A stretch of DNA of 64,000 nucleotides from the NCBI RefSeq assembly GCF_023155745.1, contig NZ_JAKNUS010000009.1, forward strand, positions 62,001-126,000, in the 5' to 3' direction. Below the pieces are notes generated by a model, which had not been told where the DNA came from, made no database searches, and was given only the letters and a program-made list of their open reading frames with translations. Source of the stretch: Microbacterium kunmingense (lineage in GTDB: Bacteria > Actinomycetota > Actinomycetes > Actinomycetales > Microbacteriaceae). Below are positions 38,051-45,251 of this stretch, piece by piece (position 1 is the first letter of the stretch; every line of letters begins with the position of its first letter). The position numbers were made by a program, and so were the translations under genes.

Positions 38051-38623
38051 ATGGTCGCGACCTCCGACAAGCCCGAGCTCCACGTCGACACCGTCGAGGA
38101 GTGGGAGCGCTGGCTCGAGTCCGATCCCGGCCCCGAGGGCGTGCGGCTTCGCGTGCGGAAGACGGCCTCGAAGAAGCCCGGCATCTCCTATGCCGAGGCG
38201 CTCGACGCCGCGCTGTGCTTCGGATGGATCGACGGTCAGAAGCTGTCGCTCGACGCGGACTACTTCCTTCAGGTGTTCACGCCGCGTCGGCCGCGCGGAG
38301 TCTGGTCGAAGGTCAACATCGCGCATGCCGAGCGTCTGATCGCCGAGGGACGGATGCGCCCCGCCGGGCAGCGCGAGATCGACCGCGCGAAAGCCGACGG
38401 GCGCTGGGACGCCGCGTATCGCCAGAGCGACGGCGACGTCCCGGCCGAACTCCAGGCAGCTCTGGACGCCGACCCCGCCATCGCCGCCGCGTTCGCCGCC
38501 CAGTCAGCGCAGAACCGCTTCGCGATGTCGTTCCGGATCAGCAACCTCAAGCGGCCGGAGTCGCGCGCTGCGCGCGTCGCACAGTATGTCGCCATGCTCG
38601 AGCGCGGCGAGACGATCCACTAG
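38051..38623 (+). CDS. YdeI/OmpD-associated family protein
   Basis: 190 residues. HVDTVEEWERWLES near the start, then KPGISYAEALDAALCFGWIDGQKLSLDADYFLQVFTPRRPRGVWSKVNIAHAERLIAEGRM, the central signature of the YdeI/OmpD-associated group, and the C-terminal block with FRISNLKRPESRAARVAQYVAMLERGE. Family members have been linked to bacteriocin tolerance in Proteobacteria, but the role in actinobacteria is unknown. TACCCT ends six bases before the ATG (leaderless). Confidence 0.9.
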   Translation: MVATSDKPELHVDTVEEWERWLESDPGPEGVRLRVRKTASKKPGISYAEALDAALCFGWIDGQKLSLDADYFLQVFTPRRPRGVWSKVNIAHAERLIAEGRMRPAGQREIDRAKADGRWDAAYRQSDGDVPAELQAALDADPAIAAAFAAQSAQNRFAMSFRISNLKRPESRAARVAQYVAMLERGETIH

Positions 38624-38745
38624 GCCCGAGTCGCAAGAGCCCCCGCGTCAGCCCGGAAGATGCTCTGCACCCCCGGACACGGAGAGCTTCGAGAGTTACC
38701 CTGGGCGGGCGCGCCACCGGCGACGCCGAGCGAAGGATCCCGACG

Positions 38746-39300
38746 ATGAACCCTCCCCCCACGCCACCCGCCGGCTGGTACGACGTTCCCGCGGGAGGCA
38801 AGCGATTCTGGGACGGGACGAGCTGGTCGGCCGATGTCGTCGGCGCGCCGAGCGCGACCGCCGAGTACGAGGCGCTCGATCCCTACCTGCCGCCGCCGCG
38901 CGCGACGGCCACTGTCGCAACCGTGCCGATGACTCCCCTCGTGGAGGCTGCGCCCGCCGGGTGGTATCCGGGTCCCACGGGAGCGCTGCGGTGGTGGGAC
39001 GGGGTGCAGTGGGGACCGTTCGCCCCACCCGCTCCCCTTGTCGGGACACCCGCGAAAGAGGTCGGGATGGCCTACCTCTTCCTCCTTCTTCTCGGCGGAG
39101 TGGCGGCCCACCGCTTCTACCTCGGACTCATCCCCTCGGCGATCCTCTTCAACGTCCTGTGGTGGGGAGGGTGGCTGCTGTCGATCCTGCTGATCGGGAT
39201 CCCAATGATCCTCGCGGCGGCGATCTGGTGGGTCGTGGACCTCTTCCTTCTCCCGAGCATGGTCCGCCGGGCGAATGCGATCCGGGCGATGGGGCAGTAG
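38746..39300 (+). CDS. DUF2510 and TM2 domain membrane protein
   Basis: 184 residues. Two copies of the short Trp-rich DUF2510 module (PAGWYDVPAGGKRFWDGTSWSA at about 9-30 and PAGWYPGPTGALRWWDGVQWGPF at about 70-92) precede a TM2 domain: two hydrophobic helices with AHRFYLGLIPSAILFNVLWWGGWLLSILLIGIPMILAAAIWWVVDLFLLPSMVRRAN. TM2 proteins are small membrane proteins of unclear function. GAAGGATC lies seven bases before the ATG. Convergent with the nuclease gene. Confidence 0.9.
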   Translation: MNPPPTPPAGWYDVPAGGKRFWDGTSWSADVVGAPSATAEYEALDPYLPPPRATATVATVPMTPLVEAAPAGWYPGPTGALRWWDGVQWGPFAPPAPLVGTPAKEVGMAYLFLLLLGGVAAHRFYLGLIPSAILFNVLWWGGWLLSILLIGIPMILAAAIWWVVDLFLLPSMVRRANAIRAMGQ

Positions 39301-39307
39301 GCCGCTG

Positions 39308-39337
39308 CGTTTCGACTCGAGTGCTCCGCACCCTCGC
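39308..39337. repeat. Degenerate GTTTCGACTCG...CTCAGC repeat between convergent genes
   Basis: Reverse-oriented, decayed copy of the element at 37989. It fills the 40-bp gap between the TM2 protein and nuclease stops, so it may serve as a two-way transcription stop. Confidence 0.4.
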
Positions 39338-39340
39338 TAC

Positions 39341-40150
39341 TCAGCGCTCGCAGACCCACCCGTCGCCGTCACGATCCTGGTACCAGTGGTATTCGGGATC
39401 GACGCCCTGCTGATAGTCCCCGTAGCCGTTGTCGTTCGCCTCGCCGCACGTGCCGAAGCGCGCGTCGGTCACCGGCGCGGCGGGGGGAGGCTCTGGGGCG
39501 GGAGGCGGCTCAGGCGCGGGTTCCGCCGGCATCTGATGAGCGGCGTCAGCGGCGACGTAGTCCTTCTCGCGCGGATGAAAGCCATACCCGTCGCGACCGT
39601 CGTACTTCGCGATCGCCCACCCGGTGTTGATCATGTGCGTCCGGGCGTCCCGCCCGTTCACGATCACGTACCGCAAGAGTCGGCCATACTGATCGGCGTC
39701 GTCGCGGCCTTCGACCGCAACGAGCGTCAGTGACCCGGCCCTAAGGAACGAGTCGAGCTCGGATCCCGCCTCGGCGTAACCCCAGGTCCCTTCTTCAGGC
39801 GCGTCGATTCCGATGAGCCTGACGTCGCCGACACTCGTGGAAATGGTGTCCCCGTCGACGATCGCCAGGAGGTCTGCGGCCTGATCCGTATGCGTGGGCG
39901 TAGGCGTCGATGTCTTTGATTCCGACTCAATCGGAGCCGCAAACGGCGCGGGGGTCGACGAGGGCGCTTCCTCGGCCACCGCCACCGAGTTTCGATCGCC
40001 GGCCCCGGAGATCACGGCATTCGCCATGCCACCCGTGACGAAGAAGCCGACCGCGGACGCAACGGTCACCCACGTCGCAACCTTCCGGTTGCGGAATCGC
40101 AGCCAGGTCGGCCGGTTTCTGGCGAGGCCCACGATTCCGGTGGTCAGCAC
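39341..40150 (-). CDS. Membrane-anchored thermonuclease-like protein with Excalibur domain
   Basis: 269 residues as an open frame from GTG 40150. One clear helix at about 24-48 is followed by a Thr/Pro-rich linker, a staphylococcal-nuclease fold at about 90-190 (IVDGDTISTSVGDVRLIGIDAPEEG.., ADQYGRLLRYVIVNGRDARTHMINTGWAIAKYD) with active-site Arg and Glu in those segments, a Pro/Ala linker, and a C-terminal Excalibur calcium-binding motif ending DPEYHWYQDRDGDGWVCER. Upstream in the same frame another hydrophobic helix is encoded but has no start codon. A one-base slip in the GGGG run at 40193-40196 (plus strand) would join it to an ATG at 40232, so the true gene is probably 39341-40232 with a frameshift. 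Confidence 0.85.
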   Translation of the reverse strand: MLTTGIVGLARNRPTWLRFRNRKVATWVTVASAVGFFVTGGMANAVISGAGDRNSVAVAEEAPSSTPAPFAAPIESESKTSTPTPTHTDQAADLLAIVDGDTISTSVGDVRLIGIDAPEEGTWGYAEAGSELDSFLRAGSLTLVAVEGRDDADQYGRLLRYVIVNGRDARTHMINTGWAIAKYDGRDGYGFHPREKDYVAADAAHQMPAEPAPEPPPAPEPPPAAPVTDARFGTCGEANDNGYGDYQQGVDPEYHWYQDRDGDGWVCER

Positions 40151-40286
40151 GACGAGGAAGATGATGGCGAAGACCGGCGAGAGCAGAATGCCGGGGTGAG
40201 ACTACCTTCCCCACGAGAGCAAAGCCGTACATGGAGGTCGTGCCCGTATTCGTGTCGCGCAGGAAGGAGGTTCAGCCGTCGCGCAA

Positions 40287-40922
40287 TCAGCGCGAACGTC
40301 GGCTGCCGCCTTCGCCCCCACGCACCGGCCGATACGGTTCCTCCTGCACGGCATGTGCGAGCACGAGCTTGAGGGACAGCATGACCGGCAGCCAGCCCCA
40401 CATCTCCGGCGACGGCGTGGAGACCGCGACCATCGTGGCGAGCGCGCAGAAGCCGAGCCCGGCCGGCCGCTCGAGGTAGAGAGGTACGGCACGCACGAGC
40501 GCGGTGCCTGCGAGGATCGCGATGTACCACAAGACGCCCCACCACCACAGGTGCGGAGGGTAGACCACGCCGACGATGACCGGATGAATGTGCAGGGCCG
40601 TGAAGAGCACCGGCCGCCGCACGAGTCTCCCGCCGATCGATCGCTCGGTCGCCGACGGCGGACCGAAGTGATCGCGTTTCGCGGCGTTGAGCCCGTTCGC
40701 GACGACGCCGCCGACGACATCCATCGCGATGATCGCCGCCAGAATGTACTGCACGACATTCCAGTCGGCGCGGTGGATCCACGCGGCGAACACGATGATC
40801 GCCGCCCCCGCGACGCCGACCCCGTACGTCAGCATCTTCTCGGCGCGCGTCGCGCCCGCCCCCAAGAGTGCATCGCCCCTCGCATCGGGAGCGGCCCAGT
40901 CCACCTCGCTGCCGGATTTCAT
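40287..40922 (-). CDS. Multi-pass membrane protein, last gene of six-gene operon
   Basis: 211 residues with five to six hydrophobic segments (LTYGVGVAGAAIIVFAAWI, VQYILAAIIAMDVVGGVVANGL, ALHIHPVIVGVVYPPHLWWWGVLWYIAILAGTALVRAVPLYL, LGFCALATMVAVSTP..MLSLKLVLAHAV). I do not recognise the family. His and Trp clusters in the third segment (HIHPVIV, HLWWWGV) might bind a metal or haem; that is speculation. It overlaps the SDR gene by ATGA, so it is made together with the catabolic enzymes and may transport or sense their substrate. Confidence 0.8.
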   Translation of the reverse strand: MKSGSEVDWAAPDARGDALLGAGATRAEKMLTYGVGVAGAAIIVFAAWIHRADWNVVQYILAAIIAMDVVGGVVANGLNAAKRDHFGPPSATERSIGGRLVRRPVLFTALHIHPVIVGVVYPPHLWWWGVLWYIAILAGTALVRAVPLYLERPAGLGFCALATMVAVSTPSPEMWGWLPVMLSLKLVLAHAVQEEPYRPVRGGEGGSRRSR

Positions 40923-41668
40923 CGCACCCCTCCCGCCACATCGAGCACCGTGCCCGTGACGTAGCCGGCGTCGGTCGTCGTCAACCACTCCACAGCCGCC
41001 GCGATCTCATCGGGCGTTGCGGGTCGGCCGAGCGGAGTACGAGCGCCGACCTCTCGGGCCCGGTCGGGGCGTCCGGCGCGCGCATGGATCGTCGTGTCCG
41101 TCGTCCCGGGGCTGACGGCATTGACGCGGATGCCGGCACCGGCGACCTCCTTCGCAAGTCCGACGGTCAGTGCTTCGACGCCCGCCTTCGAGGCGGCGTA
41201 CCACACGTACTCCCCCGGTGCCCCCGTGCGAGCGGCGATCGAGGTGACGTTGACGATGCTGCGGTCACCCTGAGCCGCTTGCGCCTCCCAGCGACGGACG
41301 ACCTCGCGACACACGCGCAGCGTCGCGACGAGGTTGACGTCGACCACCTGAGCGACGGTCTCATCCGTCACTGCGGAGAGGGGCCCGATCGGGCCCGTGA
41401 CGCCGGCGTTGTTGACAACGATGACGAGGTCGCCGAGCTCCTTGGTGGCGGCGATCATCCGCTCCGGCGCATCGGTGTCTCGGAGGTCGCACCGCACCGC
41501 CCGCACCTCGACTCCCAGCACCGAGGTCTCTGCCGCGCTTTCGCCCGCGCCGACCTCGTCGGACGTGTAAGTGAAAACGACCGCATGCCCGCGACGTGCG
41601 AGCCGCGCGACGATCGCGCGCCCGATCCCGCGGCTGCCCCCCGTGACGAGGGCGACGCTCCGGGTCAT
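40919..41668 (-). CDS. Short-chain dehydrogenase/reductase
   Basis: 249 residues of the classical SDR type. Cofactor motif TGGSRGIG at 9-16, NNAG at 86-89, catalytic Ser143 (NVTSIAAR), Tyr157 and Lys161 (YAASK), and a C-terminal GYVTGTVLDVAGG. It opens like FabG-type 3-oxoacyl reductases, but the operon context suggests a catabolic hydroxy-acid or beta-hydroxy-acyl substrate. Overlaps the cupin gene and the downstream membrane protein gene by 4 nt each. Confidence 0.94.
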   Translation of the reverse strand: MTRSVALVTGGSRGIGRAIVARLARRGHAVVFTYTSDEVGAGESAAETSVLGVEVRAVRCDLRDTDAPERMIAATKELGDLVIVVNNAGVTGPIGPLSAVTDETVAQVVDVNLVATLRVCREVVRRWEAQAAQGDRSIVNVTSIAARTGAPGEYVWYAASKAGVEALTVGLAKEVAGAGIRVNAVSPGTTDTTIHARAGRPDRAREVGARTPLGRPATPDEIAAAVEWLTTTDAGYVTGTVLDVAGGVR

Positions 41669-41991
41669 CCGTGCTTCTCCTTCTTGGTGTACTCGGCCGG
41701 ACCGAACACGACGATCACGTCGAGCGGCTCCTCGATGTCGACGAAACGGTGCTCCTCGCCCGCGGGGACGAACAGCACCGCGCCGGGCACGGCGGCAGCC
41801 TCACCGGTGGGGGTTCGGAGGATGCCACGCCCCGACCGCACGAGGTAGATCTCGTCCTCGGTGTGAGGTTGCTGCGGGTCGACCGATCCGGCGGGAAGGA
41901 CGTACCGGCCGACACTGAGGGCGGGAACCCGCAGCACCTCGTCATAGCGGATGGTTTCGGCAGCGTCATCCTCGAATGTGATCTCCCGCAT
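41665..41991 (-). CDS. Single-domain cupin protein
   Basis: 108 residues forming one cupin barrel. Motif 1 is QPHTEDEIYLVRSGRGILRTPTGE (one clear His and Glu) and motif 2 PGAVLFVPAGEEHRFVDIEEPLDVIVVFG with a second His. Such proteins bind a metal and act as isomerases, dioxygenases or binding proteins; the substrate cannot be read. The start lies 25 bp inside the end of the thioesterase gene, and the stop overlaps the SDR start, so it belongs to the same tightly packed operon. Confidence 0.88.
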   Translation of the reverse strand: MREITFEDDAAETIRYDEVLRVPALSVGRYVLPAGSVDPQQPHTEDEIYLVRSGRGILRTPTGEAAAVPGAVLFVPAGEEHRFVDIEEPLDVIVVFGPAEYTKKEKHG

Positions 41992-42490
41992 TCGTGGCCT
42001 CCTTTCCGTGTCGCGGCGCGGAGCGGTCCGCGTCCGCTCCCCGTACCGTCATGACCGCACTGTCGGCGATGGCGACGAGGCGATTCTCGTCGTCGCGGAT
42101 CTCGCAGCGGTAGTGCGAGACGGTGCGTCCGGCGTGCTCGCACCAGGCCCCCGCCGCGAGCGTCGTGTGCCACACCGGGCGCAGGAAACGAAGGCTCAGC
42201 TCGATCGTCGCGAACGACTCCCCTTCTCGGATGACGGTGGAATGCGCCGTTCCGATGGCGGCGTCGGCGACCTCGGCGATCGTGCCGCCGTGGAGCGTTC
42301 CCTGCTGATTGCCGTGCACCCGCGTGGAGACCGCCATGCGGACCGTTGCCGCACGTTCATCGACGGCCACGATCTCGATCCCGAGCAGCTGGGAGATGGG
42401 CGTCGGGTACTGCAGCACCGTCGCGTCGGCGGGCAGAAGCTCGCCGGAGACATGACGCTGCAGATAGGTGAGGACGGGGAGACCGGTCAC
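41966..42490 (-). CDS. PaaI family hotdog thioesterase
   Basis: 174 residues from GTG 42490, which overlaps the preceding stop (GTGA). The hotdog fold carries the PaaI signature HGNQQGTLHGGTIAEVADAAIGTAHS with the HGG loop, followed by ATIELSLRFLRPVWHTTLAAGAWCEHAGRTVSHYRCEIRDDENRLVAIADSAVMTV. These enzymes hydrolyse aryl- or acyl-CoA thioesters, often freeing CoA in aromatic or branched-acid catabolism. The N-terminal 30 residues (LTYLQRHVSG) are as usual for the group. Confidence 0.92.
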   Translation of the reverse strand: MTGLPVLTYLQRHVSGELLPADATVLQYPTPISQLLGIEIVAVDERAATVRMAVSTRVHGNQQGTLHGGTIAEVADAAIGTAHSTVIREGESFATIELSLRFLRPVWHTTLAAGAWCEHAGRTVSHYRCEIRDDENRLVAIADSAVMTVRGADADRSAPRHGKEATNAGDHIRG

Positions 42491-43353
42491 GATCGCCGCC
42501 GCCCGGTGCGCGCGCGAAAGGCCGTGATGACGGCGGCCATGTCGTCGGCGCCGTGGCCGAGACCCTCCGCTTCGGCGTACAGCGAAAGGCACGCCTCCAT
42601 CAGCGTCGCCGTGTTGCCGTTTTCGCGGGCGGCCTCGACGACGAGGCGGGCGTTCTTCGCGACATCCGGAATAGCCGCCTGCGGCGCGAAGTCTCCCGCC
42701 ACGATCGCGGCCGCCTTCGCACGCGACACGAATGAGGCCATCGGGCCGGCGCCGAGGATCTGCTCGAGCAGTTGTACGTCGAGCTCGTGCGTCTCGGCGA
42801 AATGGAACGACTCGGCGAGCCCGGTGACCAGCGTGATGAGAAAGGTGTTGACGGCGAGCTTCATCTGCATCGCCCGCGGCGGCTCGCCGCACAGCGCGAT
42901 CAGTGCGCAGACCGGGTCGAGCAGGGGCGCGACGTCATCGATCGCATCGGGGCGGCCCGCCAGCATCCCGATCAACGCACCGTTCAGCGCCGGCTGCCGT
43001 GAGCCCGACACCGGAGCTTCGACGTAGCGCCCACCCGCCGCGGTGACGCGTGCGGCGAGCGCAACGGAGTACGCAGGCGGCACCGTGCTCATCTGCACGA
43101 GCGTCTTCTGCCGCAGGTCGCCCGGCGCGAGGACCTCATCGACGGCCGACTCGTCGGTGATCATGACGAACACCGTCGAGCACCGGTCGAAGACCTCGGC
43201 GGCGGAGTCGGCGACCTCAGCGCCCGCCTGGGCGAGGGATGCGGTGGCTGCGCGGGTACGGTTCCAGACGACGAGCGGATGCCGCGACTGCAGCCGAGAC
43301 GCGATCGCCGACCCCATGAGGCCGAGGCCGATGAATCCCAGGGAGTCGGTCAT
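42487..43353 (-). CDS. NAD(P)-dependent beta-hydroxyacid dehydrogenase (3-hydroxyisobutyrate dehydrogenase-like)
   Basis: 288 residues. N-terminal Rossmann domain with LGFIGLGLMGSAIASRL, substrate loop YVEAPVSGSRQPALNGALIGMLAG, and catalytic Lys165 in AMQMKLAVNTFLI, followed by the all-helical domain. The family contains 3-hydroxyisobutyrate, tartronate-semialdehyde and 6-phosphogluconate-like dehydrogenases, so exact substrate is open. It overlaps the 44-residue membrane protein gene upstream (ATGA) and the thioesterase downstream (GTGA). Confidence 0.93.
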   Translation of the reverse strand: MTDSLGFIGLGLMGSAIASRLQSRHPLVVWNRTRAATASLAQAGAEVADSAAEVFDRCSTVFVMITDESAVDEVLAPGDLRQKTLVQMSTVPPAYSVALAARVTAAGGRYVEAPVSGSRQPALNGALIGMLAGRPDAIDDVAPLLDPVCALIALCGEPPRAMQMKLAVNTFLITLVTGLAESFHFAETHELDVQLLEQILGAGPMASFVSRAKAAAIVAGDFAPQAAIPDVAKNARLVVEAARENGNTATLMEACLSLYAEAEGLGHGADDMAAVITAFRARTGRRRS

Positions 43354-43484
43354 TCGGGTCTCCGTGTCTCGTAGATGGCTCGTGTCGGCCGTGGCCCCGG
43401 GCCGTCACGCTGGACGACGAGGATCGTCCACGCGATGAGCGCGGCGATCGACGCCGCGATGGCGAACAGAGTCACCCAGAGCAT
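43350..43484 (-). CDS. 44-residue single-helix membrane protein, first gene of operon
   Basis: ATG at 43484 with GGGAAGG nine bases upstream; the stop overlaps the next start by ATGA. One hydrophobic helix (LWVTLFAIAASIAALIAWTI, residues 2-21) is followed by a polar tail with RDGPGPRPTRAIYETR. Such tiny proteins beside solute pathways sometimes serve as small transporter subunits, but no transporter gene is next to it, only the operon's last membrane protein. Strict coupling and good codon use make it a real gene. Confidence 0.75.
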   Translation of the reverse strand: MLWVTLFAIAASIAALIAWTILVVQRDGPGPRPTRAIYETRRPE

Positions 43485-43503
43485 TCAGGACCGCCTTCCC
43501 GCA

Positions 43504-43563
43504 TCCAGTTCCTGCCGATGTCCGAGCCAACTCCATTCACGGGGTGGCGCGCGCGGTCCAGTT
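43504..43563. promoter_or_regulatory. Possible MocR-regulator binding repeats
   Basis: TCCAGTT occurs at 43504-43510 and 43557-43563 as direct repeats in the gap between the divergent operon and the MocR-type gene, followed by CTGGATTC near the regulator start. MocR proteins often bind direct repeats. The evidence is only the two heptamers and the location. Confidence 0.3.
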
Positions 43564-43578
43564 GGCGATGCTGGATTC

Positions 43579-45039
43579 ATGTCCGCGCCCACAACCCGCC
43601 TCTCCGCACGCCAGTTGCTGTCCATGACCGGCGGCCTCGGAGCCGAGAGGGTCGCCTACACCGAGCTCGCCGGTCGCATTCGGCTTCTCATCGCCGACGG
43701 GCGCATCCCGGTCGACACCCAGCTGCCGTCTGAGCGTGAGCTCGCTGTCCTGTCGGGCCGCAGCCGCACCACGATCGCGGCGACCTATCAGGCGCTCCGC
43801 GACAGCGGGCACCTCGTCAGCCGGCAGGGGTCGGGCAGTCGCGCAATCCTCCCCCACCTGCGAGATGTCTCGCGACGGCCAAACCACGCCGTGAACTTCG
43901 CCGGCTCGATCCCGCCACCCGTAGCGGGGTTGCGCGAGCTCATCGCCGAGACGACGGCGGAGCTGCCCGACATCACGACATTCCCGGGTTTCGACTTGCT
44001 CGGCAACGACGGGCTGCGCCAGGCGATCGCCGACCGGTACACGGCGCGGGGTCTGCCGACGGTGCGCAATCAGATCATCGTCACCACGGGCGGCCAGCAC
44101 GCCATCGCGCTCACCGCGCAGACGCTCGTGGCCCGGTCAGATGTCGCGCTCGTCGAGTCGCCGACCTATCCCCACGCCTACGAGGCGTACCAGCGGGCGG
44201 GTGCGCGGATGGTCGCCTCCCCCGTGACGACGGCGGGGTGGGACATCCCTCACCTCATCGCGACCATCCAACGCTCGCGGCCGGTCGTCGCCTATCTCAT
44301 TCCTGACTTCCACAACCCCACGGGCGCATCGATGGGTCCGGACGATCGGGCACGCGTCGCAGCCGCCGCGCGTGCGGCGGGGACGACTCTGGTGATCGAC
44401 GAGGCGACAGTCGACCTGTCGATCGACCGGGCGTGGGATGACGGACCGTTCGCCCGCCATGCGACAGGTCACCCAGGCACGGGCGGGTCGGGGATCATCA
44501 CTCTGGGCTCGCTGTCGAAGTCGATCTGGAGTGGGCTGCGGGTCGGGTGGATCCGGGCTGATGAAGCGGTGATCCGCCGGCTGGTGCAGGCCCGACCGGC
44601 CGGCGACCTGGGCACACCGCCGATCGAGCAATTAATCGCCGAACGCGTGGTGCGCGAGTTGGACGAGCTGGTTCTGGATCGCCAGCGGATGCTGCGGGAG
44701 CACCGGTTCGCGCTGCACGAGGCGCTCCGGCGACGGCTGCCGCAGTGGACGATGCCCTGGCCGGACGGCGGTCTGTCGATGTGGGTGCAGCTGGATCGCC
44801 CGGGTTCGTCGGCGCTGACCTCGATCTGCCAGGCGCGCGGGATGTCGCTGATCGCAGGCCCCAAGTTCTCCATCGACGGGTCGCTCGAGCGGTTCCTGCG
44901 GATCCCGTTCACGTCCCGGGTGGAGGACCTGGATGCCGGCATCGCGATGCTGGCGGAGGCGTGGGAGTCGCTGAGCGGTGGTAAGGCGGCGGGTTCTGGG
45001 GCGGCGGCCGGAGTGCGACAGCCGGCGTCGGCGCTATGA
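43579..45039 (+). CDS. MocR-type regulator (GntR HTH fused to aminotransferase fold)
   Basis: 486 residues. The N-terminal winged helix (VAYTELAGRIRLLIADGRIPVDTQLPSERELAVLSGRSRTTIAATYQALRDSGHLVSRQGSGS) is joined to a fold-type I aminotransferase domain: TTGGQHAIAL, DFHNPTGASM, and the PLP lysine in GSLSKSIWSGLRVGWIRA. MocR proteins sense PLP-linked amino compounds and usually control a divergent operon, here the six genes reading left from 43484. The sequence is closest in feel to the YczR-like group whose partner is a membrane protein. Ala/Gly-rich C-terminal tail. Confidence 0.94.
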   Translation: MSAPTTRLSARQLLSMTGGLGAERVAYTELAGRIRLLIADGRIPVDTQLPSERELAVLSGRSRTTIAATYQALRDSGHLVSRQGSGSRAILPHLRDVSRRPNHAVNFAGSIPPPVAGLRELIAETTAELPDITTFPGFDLLGNDGLRQAIADRYTARGLPTVRNQIIVTTGGQHAIALTAQTLVARSDVALVESPTYPHAYEAYQRAGARMVASPVTTAGWDIPHLIATIQRSRPVVAYLIPDFHNPTGASMGPDDRARVAAAARAAGTTLVIDEATVDLSIDRAWDDGPFARHATGHPGTGGSGIITLGSLSKSIWSGLRVGWIRADEAVIRRLVQARPAGDLGTPPIEQLIAERVVRELDELVLDRQRMLREHRFALHEALRRRLPQWTMPWPDGGLSMWVQLDRPGSSALTSICQARGMSLIAGPKFSIDGSLERFLRIPFTSRVEDLDAGIAMLAEAWESLSGGKAAGSGAAAGVRQPASAL

Positions 45040-45115
45040 GGGCGGTCCGCCTGACCCCTCGGGCCGGCTACTGATCCTGCGCCGCGCCCGCCCGCGCCAG
45101 CCCCGCGGCCACGGG

Positions 45116-45174
45116 TTCGTTCGTCGCAGATGTACGCCAAGAAGCGGTGAGGGCGTACATCTGTGACGAACGGA
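45116..45174. repeat. Palindrome of the TTCGTTCGTCGCAGATGTAC family
   Basis: Arms CGTTCGTCGCAGATGTACGC at 45118 and its complement ending 45172 pair in 20 of 21 positions around 13 bases. It lies between the MocR gene and the stop of the fused permease gene, where transcription converges. Two more copies are at 49473 and 49588, on the other side of the importer operon. Confidence 0.8.
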
Positions 45175-45251
45175 TGCGGGTGCAGGCGGAGAGGTGAGCT
45201 CTCCAAGCGGTTCCGCATGCCGTCGGCGTATGGGCGCCGTCGGTCCGCCGC

